From an uncultured Collinsella sp. (GTDB lineage Bacteria; Actinomycetota; Coriobacteriia; Coriobacteriales; Coriobacteriaceae), in the NCBI GenBank assembly GCA_900757285.1, contig CAAENI010000020.1, forward strand, positions 1-23,799: a DNA stretch of 23,799 bases. The letters are read 5' to 3'. The notes beneath the pieces are model-generated. The model had not been told where the DNA came from, searched no databases, and saw only the letters and a program-made list of their open reading frames with translations. Numbering within the stretch: the first letter of the stretch is position 1; each line of letters begins with the position of its first letter. Of this stretch, positions 6,049-12,743 are shown one piece after another. Position numbers and translations under genes: made by a program.

Positions 6049-6898
6049 GGATGAGCTCCTGAGCCAGGCGGATAAAGTCGGCAACATCAAGCGTTTCTGC
6101 GCGCGTGGTGGGTGCGATACCGCAAGCCTCAAAGGCGGCGTCGAGCACGTCCTTGGCAAAGCCGTTGGCGCTCATGGAATTGCGGATGGTCTTGCGGCGC
6201 TGAGCAAATGCAGCATCAATCACGCGGGCCACAAACTCGCGATCGAGTCCTTCGGGCGCCACGCCGTCAACACGGTCGATACGCACGACGGCCGAGTCCA
6301 CGTGCGGTGCCGGCATAAAGCAACGTGGCGGCACCTCAAAGCGACCCGTAACCTGCGCACACAGGCCGAGCTTTGCCGTGTAGCCGCCATAGGTCTTGTT
6401 ACCCGGCACCGCGGCAATGCGATCGGCAACCTCCTTTTGAACCATGACCACGGCACGCTTGAGCGCGGGCATCGTCTGGAAGAACTGCAGGATGATCGTC
6501 GCCGCCACGTTATAGGGCAGGTTCGCGACAAATACCGTCGGCTCACCGCCTGCAGCCTGCTCAATCTGCCCCGTCGTCACCTTGAGCGCGTCGCCCATGA
6601 TAAAGCGGAAGTTGGCATAGTCGGCGGCATGGGCATCGAGCACCGGTTCGAGTTCGGGATCGGCCTCGATCGACGTGACGCACGCCGCCTCCTGCAGCAG
6701 CGCGAGCGTGAGCGTACCAACGCCCGGGCCAACCTCGAGCACGCGCTCATCGCCCGTGAGCTCGGAAAGCTCGCAAATGCGCTCAATTACATGGTTGTCG
6801 ATCAGGAAGTTCTGGCCCAGGCGATGCTTGGTCGCAAGGCCAAACTCCTCCAGCAGCTCCCTTGTTGCCGTGGGGTTTGCCAAAGGCGAAGTTGTCAT
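6038..6898 (-). CDS. rsmA: 16S rRNA dimethyladenosine transferase (KsgA)
   Basis: Dimethylates the two adjacent adenosines A1518 and A1519 in the 3' terminal helix of 16S rRNA, using S-adenosylmethionine, as a late check of small-subunit assembly. The product is 286 residues, as expected. Motifs are LGQNFLID (28-35), the SAM loop LEVGPGVGTLT (54-64), acidic EAD (78-80), GDAL (102-105) and catalytic NLPYNV (126-131). The C-terminal small domain contains AFAQRRKTIRNSM, also typical. AAGGAGG lies 5 nt before the ATG. The metG terminator ends about 30 nt upstream, so expression may rely on read-through or on a weak promoter in that short gap. Confidence 0.97.
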   Translation of the reverse strand: MTTSPLANPTATRELLEEFGLATKHRLGQNFLIDNHVIERICELSELTGDERVLEVGPGVGTLTLALLQEAACVTSIEADPELEPVLDAHAADYANFRFIMGDALKVTTGQIEQAAGGEPTVFVANLPYNVAATIILQFFQTMPALKRAVVMVQKEVADRIAAVPGNKTYGGYTAKLGLCAQVTGRFEVPPRCFMPAPHVDSAVVRIDRVDGVAPEGLDREFVARVIDAAFAQRRKTIRNSMSANGFAKDVLDAAFEACGIAPTTRAETLDVADFIRLAQELIHDA

Positions 6899-6930
6899 AG
6901 TTGCCTCCTTAGCATGATGGCGGCGTCTTG

Positions 6931-6966
6931 AAACAAAAGGGCATGGACCGTTGCGGCCATGCCCTT
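6931..6966 (-). terminator. Terminator downstream of metG
   Basis: On the minus strand a 10-bp perfect stem (AAGGGCATGG with CCATGCCCTT) closes a 10-nt loop that can pair further, followed by TTGTTT. It lies about 40 nt past the metG stop codon and about 30 nt before rsmA, so it may only reduce read-through into rsmA and tatD. Confidence 0.75.
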
Positions 6967-7005
6967 ACATCTAAACAGCAAATTGCCGATATGGCGCACG
7001 GCGTC

Positions 7006-8607
7006 TTAGCCCAGACGCGGGAACAGCGGCTCACCCTTCTCGACGGGCTGACCACCGGCAAGCAGGCCCCAAGCGCAAATGCCCTTGAGGTCGTCGCTCG
7101 CGGCCTCGTCCTCGCAGGACAGGCGGCGCAGGGCTTCGGCAGAGGTCTGAGGCATGAGCGGCATCAGCAGGTGAGCGGCAATGCGGATGGCCTCGAGCAG
7201 GTTGTAGATCACAAATGCCAGCTCGTCAGCCTTAGCCTCATCCTTGGCAAGCGCCCAAGGCTCGGAGTCCTCGATGTAGTGGTTGGCGGCGTGGATGAGC
7301 TCCATAACCTCGTCCTTGGCTCCGCCGTAATCGAGCACGTCCATCTTGGCCATGTAGCGGTCGACCAGGCCATCGGCGATCTTTGCCAGCGGGTTGTCGA
7401 ACGCATCGAACGATGCGGGCTTGGCGGGCGCGCAACCGTCAAAGTACTTGCCGCTCATGTTGAGCGAACGCGAGATAAGGTTGCCCCAGCTGTTGGCCAG
7501 GTCGGCGTTGTAGACCTGCTCCATGCGATCGAAGCTGATAGCGCCGTCGGTACCGGGAACGACGTCGGTCATAAAGTAGTAGCGATAGCCCTCGACGCCC
7601 AGCATGTCGATAACGTCCTGCGGAGCGATAGCGTTGCCGCGGCTCTTGGACATCTTCTCGGCCTTGCCGGTCTCGGCATTGCGCACGGTCAGGAAGCCGT
7701 GGGCAAAAACGTGCTCGGGCAGGGCCTCGCCGATGGCCATGAGCATGGCGGGCCAAATGACGCAGTGGAAGCGGATGATGTCCTTACCCACGATGTGGAA
7801 CTGCGCGGGCCAGCGATAGGCCAGCTCGGCACGCGCCTCGTCGGTATCGACACCGTAGCCGACGGCCGTCATATAGTTGAGCAGCGCATCGAACCACACG
7901 TAGGTCACGTGGCCCTCGTCAAACGGGACCTGAATGCCCCAGTCAAAGCTCGTGCGGCTCACGGAAAGGTCGTTAAGGCCGCCCTCGACAAAGCTGCGCA
8001 CCTCGTTCATGCGGAACGCAGGCTCGACAAAGTCGGGATGCTCGTCATAGAGCTTGAGCAGCTTGTCCTGGAAGGCGGAAAGCTTAAAGAAGTAGGACTC
8101 CTCCTGCACGCGCTCAAGCGGACGGTGGCAGTCGGGGCACAGGTGCTGGCCGACGCTGCCGTACTCCTCGTCGCCCTTCTGGACCTGCGTATCGGTGAAG
8201 TAGGTCTCGTCAGGCACGCAATACCAGCCGTCGTAGCTGCCCTTATACAGGTAACCGGACTCCTTCATGCGCTCCCACAGGTACTGCACGGCATGATGCT
8301 GGCGCGGCTCGGTGGTGCGGATGAAGTCGTCGTTGGAAATCTCGAGCTTGCTCCAAAGCTCCTTGAAGTGCGGGGCCTGGCTGTCGGTCCACTCCTGCGG
8401 CGTCATACCATGCTTGGCTGCGGCCTCGGCGACCTTCTCGCCGTGCTCGTCCATGCCGGTCAGGAACTTGACGTTATAGCCGGCGGAGCGGCGATAGCGA
8501 GCCTGAACGTCGGCGATGATGGTGGAATAAGCCGTGCCCAGGTGCGGATCGGCGTTGACGTAGTAGATGGGCGTCGTGATAAAGAACGAAGGCTTGCTTT
8601 GATCCAT
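7006..8607 (-). CDS. metG: Methionyl-tRNA synthetase
   Basis: Class I aminoacyl-tRNA synthetase charging both initiator and elongator tRNA-Met, in the cytoplasm. The product is 533 residues, the short form without the C-terminal tRNA-binding extension. Motifs are the HIGH-type PHLGTAY (21-27), GMDEHG (51-56), WFDALLNY (238-245) and KMSKS (318-322), followed by an alpha-helical anticodon-binding domain. In the connective peptide only part of the usual zinc knuckle is visible (Cys130, Cys157, Cys160), so metal binding may be altered. GGAGG lies 9 nt before the ATG. It is 69 nt downstream of rsmI and followed by a terminator. Confidence 0.97.
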   Translation of the reverse strand: MDQSKPSFFITTPIYYVNADPHLGTAYSTIIADVQARYRRSAGYNVKFLTGMDEHGEKVAEAAAKHGMTPQEWTDSQAPHFKELWSKLEISNDDFIRTTEPRQHHAVQYLWERMKESGYLYKGSYDGWYCVPDETYFTDTQVQKGDEEYGSVGQHLCPDCHRPLERVQEESYFFKLSAFQDKLLKLYDEHPDFVEPAFRMNEVRSFVEGGLNDLSVSRTSFDWGIQVPFDEGHVTYVWFDALLNYMTAVGYGVDTDEARAELAYRWPAQFHIVGKDIIRFHCVIWPAMLMAIGEALPEHVFAHGFLTVRNAETGKAEKMSKSRGNAIAPQDVIDMLGVEGYRYYFMTDVVPGTDGAISFDRMEQVYNADLANSWGNLISRSLNMSGKYFDGCAPAKPASFDAFDNPLAKIADGLVDRYMAKMDVLDYGGAKDEVMELIHAANHYIEDSEPWALAKDEAKADELAFVIYNLLEAIRIAAHLLMPLMPQTSAEALRRLSCEDEAASDDLKGICAWGLLAGGQPVEKGEPLFPRLG

Positions 8608-8676
8608 GGGGTTTGTCCTCCAGAAAAACGTTGCATACAGGGGATGATTCTAGCGCAAGGGCTGGATATCCTCCAT

Positions 8677-9555
8677 CTATTGCATATCGAGCACCATGGC
8701 ATAGACATCGCGCTTGCGGCGCGAATACTTCTGAGACAGGCGCTTGGCCACCGCAGACGCGGGCTCCCCCTCCTCGAGCGCGGCGCGGATATCCTCGCGC
8801 AGGGCCTCGTCGGGATCCGCTGCCGTGGCGCCGACCGGCACGATACCGGCCTCCTCATCCTCGCTCGGCGGCGCGATGACCAGCGCAATCTCGCCCTTTA
8901 CCTCGCCGCGAGCACGCAGCTCCTCGGCAAGCTGGTCAGCGGGCCCGCGCAAGACCTCCTCGTGCAGCTTGGTGAGTTCGCGGCAGACGGCAACCTCACG
9001 CTGGGGAAAGACCTCCGCCACGGCCTCGAGCGTCGCCACGATGCGATGTGGAGACTCGTAGAAGATGAGTGCGCCGGGCACCACGGCAAGGCGCTGCAAA
9101 CGGCGCACACGGTCGCCGTGCTTTCGGCCCAAAAAGCCCTCGAAGAAAAAATGCTCGCAGGGAATGCCGGACGAAACAAGCGCCGTGACGCAAGCAGAGG
9201 GCCCGGGAATAACTTCGACGAGCACATCGGCCTCACGCGCCGCCTCGACCAGCGCCTGGCCGGGATCGGACACGCTCGGCATGCCGGCGTCCGAGGCAAA
9301 AGCGAGGGTCTCCCCCGCCAGCAGACGGTCGACCAGGCCGGCGGCGCGGCTGGCGATCACATTCTCGTCGCAACGGACAAGCGGCTTGGAAATGCCCAGG
9401 TGCATCAGTAGCTTTGACGTCACACGCGTGTCTTCGCAGCAGATGGCATCAGCAGCGGCAAAGGCCTCACCAACGCGCGGGGACAGGTCGCCCAGGTTGC
9501 CGATGGGCGTGCCGACCACATAGAGTTTGCCCGTATGGGCGCTGTTTTGCGTCAT
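8677..9555 (-). CDS. rsmI: 16S rRNA 2'-O-methyltransferase RsmI
   Basis: Tetrapyrrole-methylase-fold enzyme that 2'-O-methylates C1402 of 16S rRNA in the decoding centre. The product is 292 residues. Family hallmarks are GTPIGNLGDLSPR (15-27), CEDTRVTSKLL, the SAM-binding ASDAGMPSVSDPG, IPGPSA, FEGFLGRK, and YESPHRI in the middle of the chain. The C-terminal region is acidic and then basic (SQKYSRRKRDVY). Its ATG lies 6 nt after the stop of the GH5-like gene, with a weak AGG-type site, so it probably depends on coupling to that gene. The order rsmI-metG-rsmA-tatD groups three translation genes. Confidence 0.96.
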   Translation of the reverse strand: MTQNSAHTGKLYVVGTPIGNLGDLSPRVGEAFAAADAICCEDTRVTSKLLMHLGISKPLVRCDENVIASRAAGLVDRLLAGETLAFASDAGMPSVSDPGQALVEAAREADVLVEVIPGPSACVTALVSSGIPCEHFFFEGFLGRKHGDRVRRLQRLAVVPGALIFYESPHRIVATLEAVAEVFPQREVAVCRELTKLHEEVLRGPADQLAEELRARGEVKGEIALVIAPPSEDEEAGIVPVGATAADPDEALREDIRAALEEGEPASAVAKRLSQKYSRRKRDVYAMVLDMQ

Positions 9556-9561
9556 ATCAAC

Positions 9562-10623
9562 CTATTCAATCATGCCGCGCTCGAGCGTACCGAGCGCCGC
9601 GCGGGCGTCCCATGCTGCAATGCGCTTCTCGGTCTTCCACGTTTGGAAGAACCAACCGGCAGCCGGCGCAAACGAAGCCAGCTGGTTGGCAATAAACACG
9701 CGCTCGTAGGCATTGCGGCCCTCGGGCGTAACCGACGAGTTGGCAAAGATCGCCGCGCCCGACCATTCGCCCACCAGCACGGGGAACCCAGTCGAAATCG
9801 CTTCTTTAAGCTCGCGCTTGTTACGCGAAATCGCCGTCGTCAGCCCGCGAGGGCTCGTGATGTCGAGCGCATACTCGTCGCGGTAATGGTACAGGTGAAG
9901 GTCCATGTAGACGTTCTTGTACTTGGCGCCGCGCATAAAATGCTTCCACTCGCTGGGATGCCCCGACGACGAGAAGACGACGATCTTATCCTCGGGCATA
10001 TACGAACGAACGAGCTCGTAGGCATCGCGATAGAAATTGCGCAGGTAGTGAGCAGGAATGCCATCCGTCATGGTGAAGAGGCTCTTGCGAACGCTCATCT
10101 GCGGCGTGTCCAGCAGCTCAATGCCCAGCAGGCTCTCGGCCTCGCCATAGCGATCGGCCAAGCGCTCGAGCACGTCGAGTGCGACATGACGGCCGTTGGT
10201 GGACGAATGCCACTCGGCGACAGCCTCCGGCGTGGTGGGCGAATCGTTGGAATCGCCCTGGCCACCGGGCACGGTTGCCAGATCGAGCAGCACGCGGATA
10301 TCGTACTTGACAGCCCACTCAATCGCGCGGTCGATGTAATCGACAACCGATATGTAGGAGGCATCGGACTCCTGTGAGCCAAAGGCATACCAGGGCACCG
10401 GCAGACGCACGGCATTGAGACCGATCTGCGCCATGCGGCGAAAATCGTCCTCGCTCACAAACGTCTCGTAATGACGACGCATGCGCTCGTTGTAAGCGGC
10501 GGTACCCATGGCCTCCTGCAGCTCGGCTGCGTTGGATGCGCCGGTCGCCGCGTACAGCGACGGGGTCACCCAAGGCTCGGGAATAAACCAGCCAGAGAGA
10601 TTAACGCCGAGTATCCTCTCCAT
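9562..10623 (-). CDS. GH5-like (exo-glucanase fold) protein, catalytic acid/base missing
   Basis: Glycoside hydrolase clan A fold, closest in look to GH5 exo-beta-1,3-glucanases. The product is 353 residues with no signal peptide, so cytoplasmic. Recognisable parts are GVNLSGWFIPEPWVTPS (6-22), GLNAVRLPVPWYAF (68-81), a mid-barrel LLDLATVPGGQGD, DLHLYHY (241-247) and PVLVGEWSGA (281-290), with Glu286 as the expected nucleophile. Where the family has NEP, this protein reads LLDTPQ (Asp172-Thr173-Pro174), so the acid/base Glu is replaced. The usual HGAPG motif has also become ATVPG. It may be a pseudoenzyme or act on an unusual substrate. The ATG at 10623 has GGGGG 5 nt upstream. It leads the rsmI operon. 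Confidence 0.85.
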   Translation of the reverse strand: MERILGVNLSGWFIPEPWVTPSLYAATGASNAAELQEAMGTAAYNERMRRHYETFVSEDDFRRMAQIGLNAVRLPVPWYAFGSQESDASYISVVDYIDRAIEWAVKYDIRVLLDLATVPGGQGDSNDSPTTPEAVAEWHSSTNGRHVALDVLERLADRYGEAESLLGIELLDTPQMSVRKSLFTMTDGIPAHYLRNFYRDAYELVRSYMPEDKIVVFSSSGHPSEWKHFMRGAKYKNVYMDLHLYHYRDEYALDITSPRGLTTAISRNKRELKEAISTGFPVLVGEWSGAAIFANSSVTPEGRNAYERVFIANQLASFAPAAGWFFQTWKTEKRIAAWDARAALGTLERGMIE

Positions 10624-10815
10624 CACTGCCCCCTTCGGATCATACAGGTCGAACCCGCATCGTATTGCATAGGATAAGTATCGTTTTGAGTATACCCGCG
10701 TGTGCGGACAGGCGACCGAACGGTCTGCAAAGTGACGCGAAAGTGGGAGGAATGTCTGGGGCGGGCGGGCTCGGAATGGTGCGACGAGGTGTGTACGCGC
10801 GCCGGAGGCAGGCAC

Positions 10816-10863
10816 CGGAAAGTGTGTCCCGTTCTGAGCCCTTATTCTGGGACGCAGTTTCCG
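10816..10863. repeat. Imperfect inverted repeat in the gap upstream of the GH5-like gene
   Basis: The arms CGGAAAGTGTGTCCC (10816-10830) and GGGACGCAGTTTCCG (10849-10863) are inverted copies matching at 13 of 15 positions around an 18-nt loop. No U-tract follows on either strand, so a terminator is unlikely. The rest of the gap from 10624 to 10815 contains TATACT on the minus strand close to the GH5-like gene but no convincing -35, and no credible gene. Confidence 0.6.
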
Positions 10864-10873
10864 CAGAACCCTA

Positions 10874-10937
10874 CATAAAAGAAAAGGACCCCTTTGCAGA
10901 GGTCCTAGTCAATTCAAGGTGGCGGGGAAGGGAATCG
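10874..10937 (-). repeat. Direct repeat, distal copy: tRNA-Phe 3' end plus terminator
   Basis: This 64-bp stretch is identical, base for base, to 11060-11123 at an offset of 186 bp. It contains a full copy of the tRNA-Phe terminator (10885-10906) and the tRNA 3' end up to the T-loop. Perfect identity argues for a recent event or for gene conversion. The architecture is the same as at tRNA-Leu. Confidence 0.92.
10918..10937 (-). pseudogene. Truncated tRNA-Phe 3' fragment
   Basis: The minus strand reads CGATTCCCTTCCCCGCCACC, which equals the T-loop and T-stem 3' half, acceptor 3' strand and start of the CCA of the nearby tRNA-Phe. The upstream part of the tRNA is absent and replaced by the 10938-11059 insert. 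Confidence 0.8.
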
Positions 10938-11059
10938 CGTCCGCGCGCTGCGCGGACGGACCGCTGCGGCGCTTACGCGCCTTGCGAGCTGCGCTGGCAA
11001 ACGCTTACGCGTTTACTCAGCTCCGCGCCCTCACGGGGTTCGATTCCATGTGGGGGCTG
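10938..11059. mobile_element. Hairpin-rich 122-bp insert at tRNA-Phe, related to the tRNA-Leu insert
   Basis: The insert starts CGTCCGCG and contains palindromes (CCGCGCGCTGCGCGG and AAACGCTTACGCGTTT) and a TTGCGAGCTGCGCT block that resembles TTGCCAGCTCGCT in the other insert. It ends TCACGGGGTTCGATTCC, an inverted copy of the host T-arm. GGAATCG just before the insert and CGATTCC near its right end form short terminal inverted repeats. No gene is present. Mobility is inferred from the repeat layout. Confidence 0.5.
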
Positions 11060-11061
11060 CA

Positions 11062-11092
11062 TAAAAGAAAAGGACCCCTTTGCAGAGGTCCT
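11062..11092 (-). terminator. Terminator of tRNA-Phe
   Basis: On the minus strand a 9-bp stem with one G-U pair (AGGACCTCT with AGGGGTCCT) closes a GCAA tetraloop and is followed by TTTTCTTTT. It begins 11 nt past the encoded CC of the tRNA. A second identical copy lies at 10885-10906. Confidence 0.85.
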
Positions 11093-11103
11093 AGTCAATT
11101 CAA

Positions 11104-11178
<75 letters not shown>

Positions 11179-11210
11179 ATTTGAGGTGTGCCTTGTTTCA
11201 AGGCTTGATT

Positions 11211-11238
11211 AGTATAACCAAGGACGCGTTCCGGTCAA
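11211..11238 (-). promoter_or_regulatory. Promoter of tRNA-Phe
   Basis: On the minus strand TTGACC (11233-11238), a 16-bp spacer and TATACT (11211-11216) lie 32 nt before the tRNA 5' end. Both boxes are near consensus. Confidence 0.8.
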
Positions 11239-11301
11239 CCGAGAATTTTAAAAAAGTTTTTGAGCACAGCCTCGGTTCTATAAATCGGCACGTCAGAGAC
11301 A

Positions 11302-11589
11302 TCAGCCGGCAGCAAGAAGTTTTTCGCTCAGAGCCGCACGGGCAAACTCACTTGGCGTCATCCCCTCGGCAGCCGCCCGTCGACGAATGGCCTCCTTCAT
11401 TCCCAGAGGAATCTTGACCGACAACGTTGCCGTCCCCTCACCTGAGAGCGGGGGCCGTCCATGCACGATCCCACCAACGGTATGTTCGCCATCCGGAAAC
11501 TCTCCGCGCTCGTACGACTCGCACCACGCGTCAATCATTTCATCCGTTACAACCTGACCTTTAGCGGCCGTATACGTCTTGCCCATCAT
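11302..11589 (-). CDS. Antitoxin-like protein with C-terminal ribbon-helix-helix
   Basis: The product is 95 residues. The N-terminal half (VTDEMIDAWCESYERGEFPDG) is the kind of acidic segment that precedes the DNA-binding part in a family of actinobacterial antitoxins. Residues about 53-92 fit a ribbon-helix-helix: strand TATLSVKIPLGMK, then helices EAIRRRAAAEG and TPSEFARAALSEKLL. Its ATG overlaps the upstream toxin-like gene stop by four bases (ATGA), so the two are coupled. The expected role is to bind and neutralise the partner and to repress the operon. This is inferred from fold and gene arrangement. No strong terminator was seen after it. Confidence 0.75.
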   Translation of the reverse strand: MMGKTYTAAKGQVVTDEMIDAWCESYERGEFPDGEHTVGGIVHGRPPLSGEGTATLSVKIPLGMKEAIRRRAAAEGMTPSEFARAALSEKLLAAG

Positions 11590-11852
11590 CGACCCCTTTG
11601 CCGAGCCCGTTCAATCTCCTGCCAAAATTTCTTCTGGACTGGAGACAAGGCATGAATGATAAGCCACCCACGGACAAGCTCGACCGCGACAAGCTCCACG
11701 CTTCGTCCGTCTGGGAGCCATCCAATCGCAAGCCATCTCGGCGGCTCGTCCTTCGACTCGCGACGAATGCACTCAGTAACCGCAAGCCAAGCGCTAAGCA
11801 CCTGCTTTTCCGTCAGGTGCTTTTTAGCGTTGGGATGGATCTCAACATCCAT
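11586..11852 (-). CDS. Toxin-like small protein, partner of the RHH antitoxin
   Basis: The product is 88 residues, basic at the C-terminus. Its layout resembles small RNase-type toxins of the BrnT/RelE kind: MDVEIHPNAKKHLTEKQV at the start, a helix with conserved-looking arginines (AVTECIRRESKDEP), strands RWLAIGWLPDG, VELVAVELVRGWLIIHAL, and a final helix KKFWQEIERARQRGR. I cannot assign the exact family. GGAGG lies 9 nt before the ATG at 11852. It comes first in the pair, as in BrnTA and HigBA systems, and an inverted repeat that could be its operator lies about 26 nt upstream. It follows the Tad operon by 58 nt but probably has its own control. Confidence 0.68.
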   Translation of the reverse strand: MDVEIHPNAKKHLTEKQVLSAWLAVTECIRRESKDEPPRWLAIGWLPDGRSVELVAVELVRGWLIIHALSPVQKKFWQEIERARQRGR

Positions 11853-11877
11853 GCATCTTCTCCTCCATCTTACCCAA

Positions 11878-11907
11878 TTTCGTATGACGAAAGTCCGCTG
11901 TCGCCAA
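11878..11907 (-). promoter_or_regulatory. Candidate operator/promoter of the toxin-antitoxin pair
   Basis: TTTCGT-ATG-ACGAAA (11878-11892) is a perfect 6-bp inverted repeat with a 3-bp centre, a suitable size for a ribbon-helix-helix dimer or tetramer. On the minus strand a weak promoter TTGGCG (11902-11907), 17-bp spacer, TACGAA (11879-11884) overlaps it, so a bound repressor would block the -10. The palindrome is seen directly. Its role is inference. Confidence 0.45.
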
Positions 11908-11910
11908 TTC

Positions 11911-12270
11911 TTAAGCCGGCACGCGTTGGAGAGCAGGGGTCGAAACAATGATTGAAGGACGCTCTAGTACGGCCCAGGCGCCGGGGCAGGAGCACATACG
12001 CCAGGGACGTACGTTTTCATAGCATACGAGGACATAGCCACGTGCATCGATAAAGGCGATGTCGATGGGATAGGCCATAAAACACGTGTGGACCGAAGAG
12101 CAGCGTGGAAACGCCATGACGAGCGGCAGGCCGTTGGCGGCAACCGGACGCCGTCCCAGCATGCCGCGCAGGCGCACGACAAACGACTCCGCCACCGCAA
12201 ACTCGGCCGGCGTCCAACCCAGCCTATTGAGTGCCCGCGCGTAGGCGATGTAGGACGAGACCGCGGTCAC
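11911..12270 (-). CDS. DUF192 family protein, last gene of the Tad operon
   Basis: The product is 119 residues. The DUF192 signature is clear: VVRLRGMLGRRP, then PLVMAFPRCSSVHTCFMAYPIDIAFIDARGYVL read in sections (SVHTCFM about residue 60, PIDIAFID, GYVLVCYENVRPWRM). DUF192 proteins are small, often secreted or membrane-linked, of unknown biochemical function. A GTG start at 12270 overlaps the stop of the upstream TadE-like gene by four bases (GTGA). An earlier ATG at 12291 lacks a ribosome binding site. There is no signal peptide. Tight coupling suggests a role with the pilus, for example processing or assembly, but this is not shown by sequence. Confidence 0.85.
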   Translation of the reverse strand: MTAVSSYIAYARALNRLGWTPAEFAVAESFVVRLRGMLGRRPVAANGLPLVMAFPRCSSVHTCFMAYPIDIAFIDARGYVLVCYENVRPWRMCSCPGAWAVLERPSIIVSTPALQRVPA

Positions 12271-12743
12271 ATGACCACCCCCGGGCGCCATGGATCGACC
12301 GTCACCGCGCGCTCGTGCGACAACGTTGTCGGCGCCCCCAGCGGAACGCCAGCGATGCTGAGAGAAGTCGGCCACGGCTCATAGTGCATGGTGCAGGTGT
12401 AGGTCCTAAACGTACCGGATAGGGAGAGCAGGCCACCATCCGATGCCTCCGCGCCTTGCTCGCTCGACACTTCGATCTGCAAGTCATAGCCCTCCATGGC
12501 ATTCAGAATTTGAGTCTGAACCGTCGCCGAGGCATCGGCAGAGCTTTCGTCGCCCTCCCCCTCCGACGCCACGGCGTGCGCCAACACGATGTCGGGCACC
12601 ACGCGGTCGAAGCGCGCGACAGCGCTGGCAAAGATCATGACGTTGTACACGATGAGTGCCAGCACCAGCAAAACGGGCGTAACCACTGCCATCTCGACCG
12701 TCGCCTGGGCGCGCTCCTCGCACAGGCGCGTGCGGATGCCCAT
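12267..12743 (-). CDS. TadE-like minor pseudopilin (second copy)
   Basis: The product is 158 residues. It starts MGIRTRLCEERAQATVEMAVV, the class III prepilin-like pattern in which a short basic leader precedes a Glu five residues into the hydrophobic helix. One membrane helix (about 18-40, VVTPVLLVLALIVYNVMIFA) is followed by an extracytoplasmic domain with many Ser and Glu residues. In Tad systems such proteins are minor pilins or pilus-initiating subunits processed by the prepilin peptidase. The ATG shares one base with the stop codon of the large TadG-like gene (TAATG), so it is translated by coupling. Confidence 0.82.
   Translation of the reverse strand: MGIRTRLCEERAQATVEMAVVTPVLLVLALIVYNVMIFASAVARFDRVVPDIVLAHAVASEGEGDESSADASATVQTQILNAMEGYDLQIEVSSEQGAEASDGGLLSLSGTFRTYTCTMHYEPWPTSLSIAGVPLGAPTTLSHERAVTVDPWRPGVVM

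Noticed and set aside
6928..9411. 827-codon open frame on the plus strand
   Set aside because: It lies antisense to metG and rsmI, both certain genes, crosses the gap between them, and reads as low-complexity Leu/Val/His/Gly-rich sequence.
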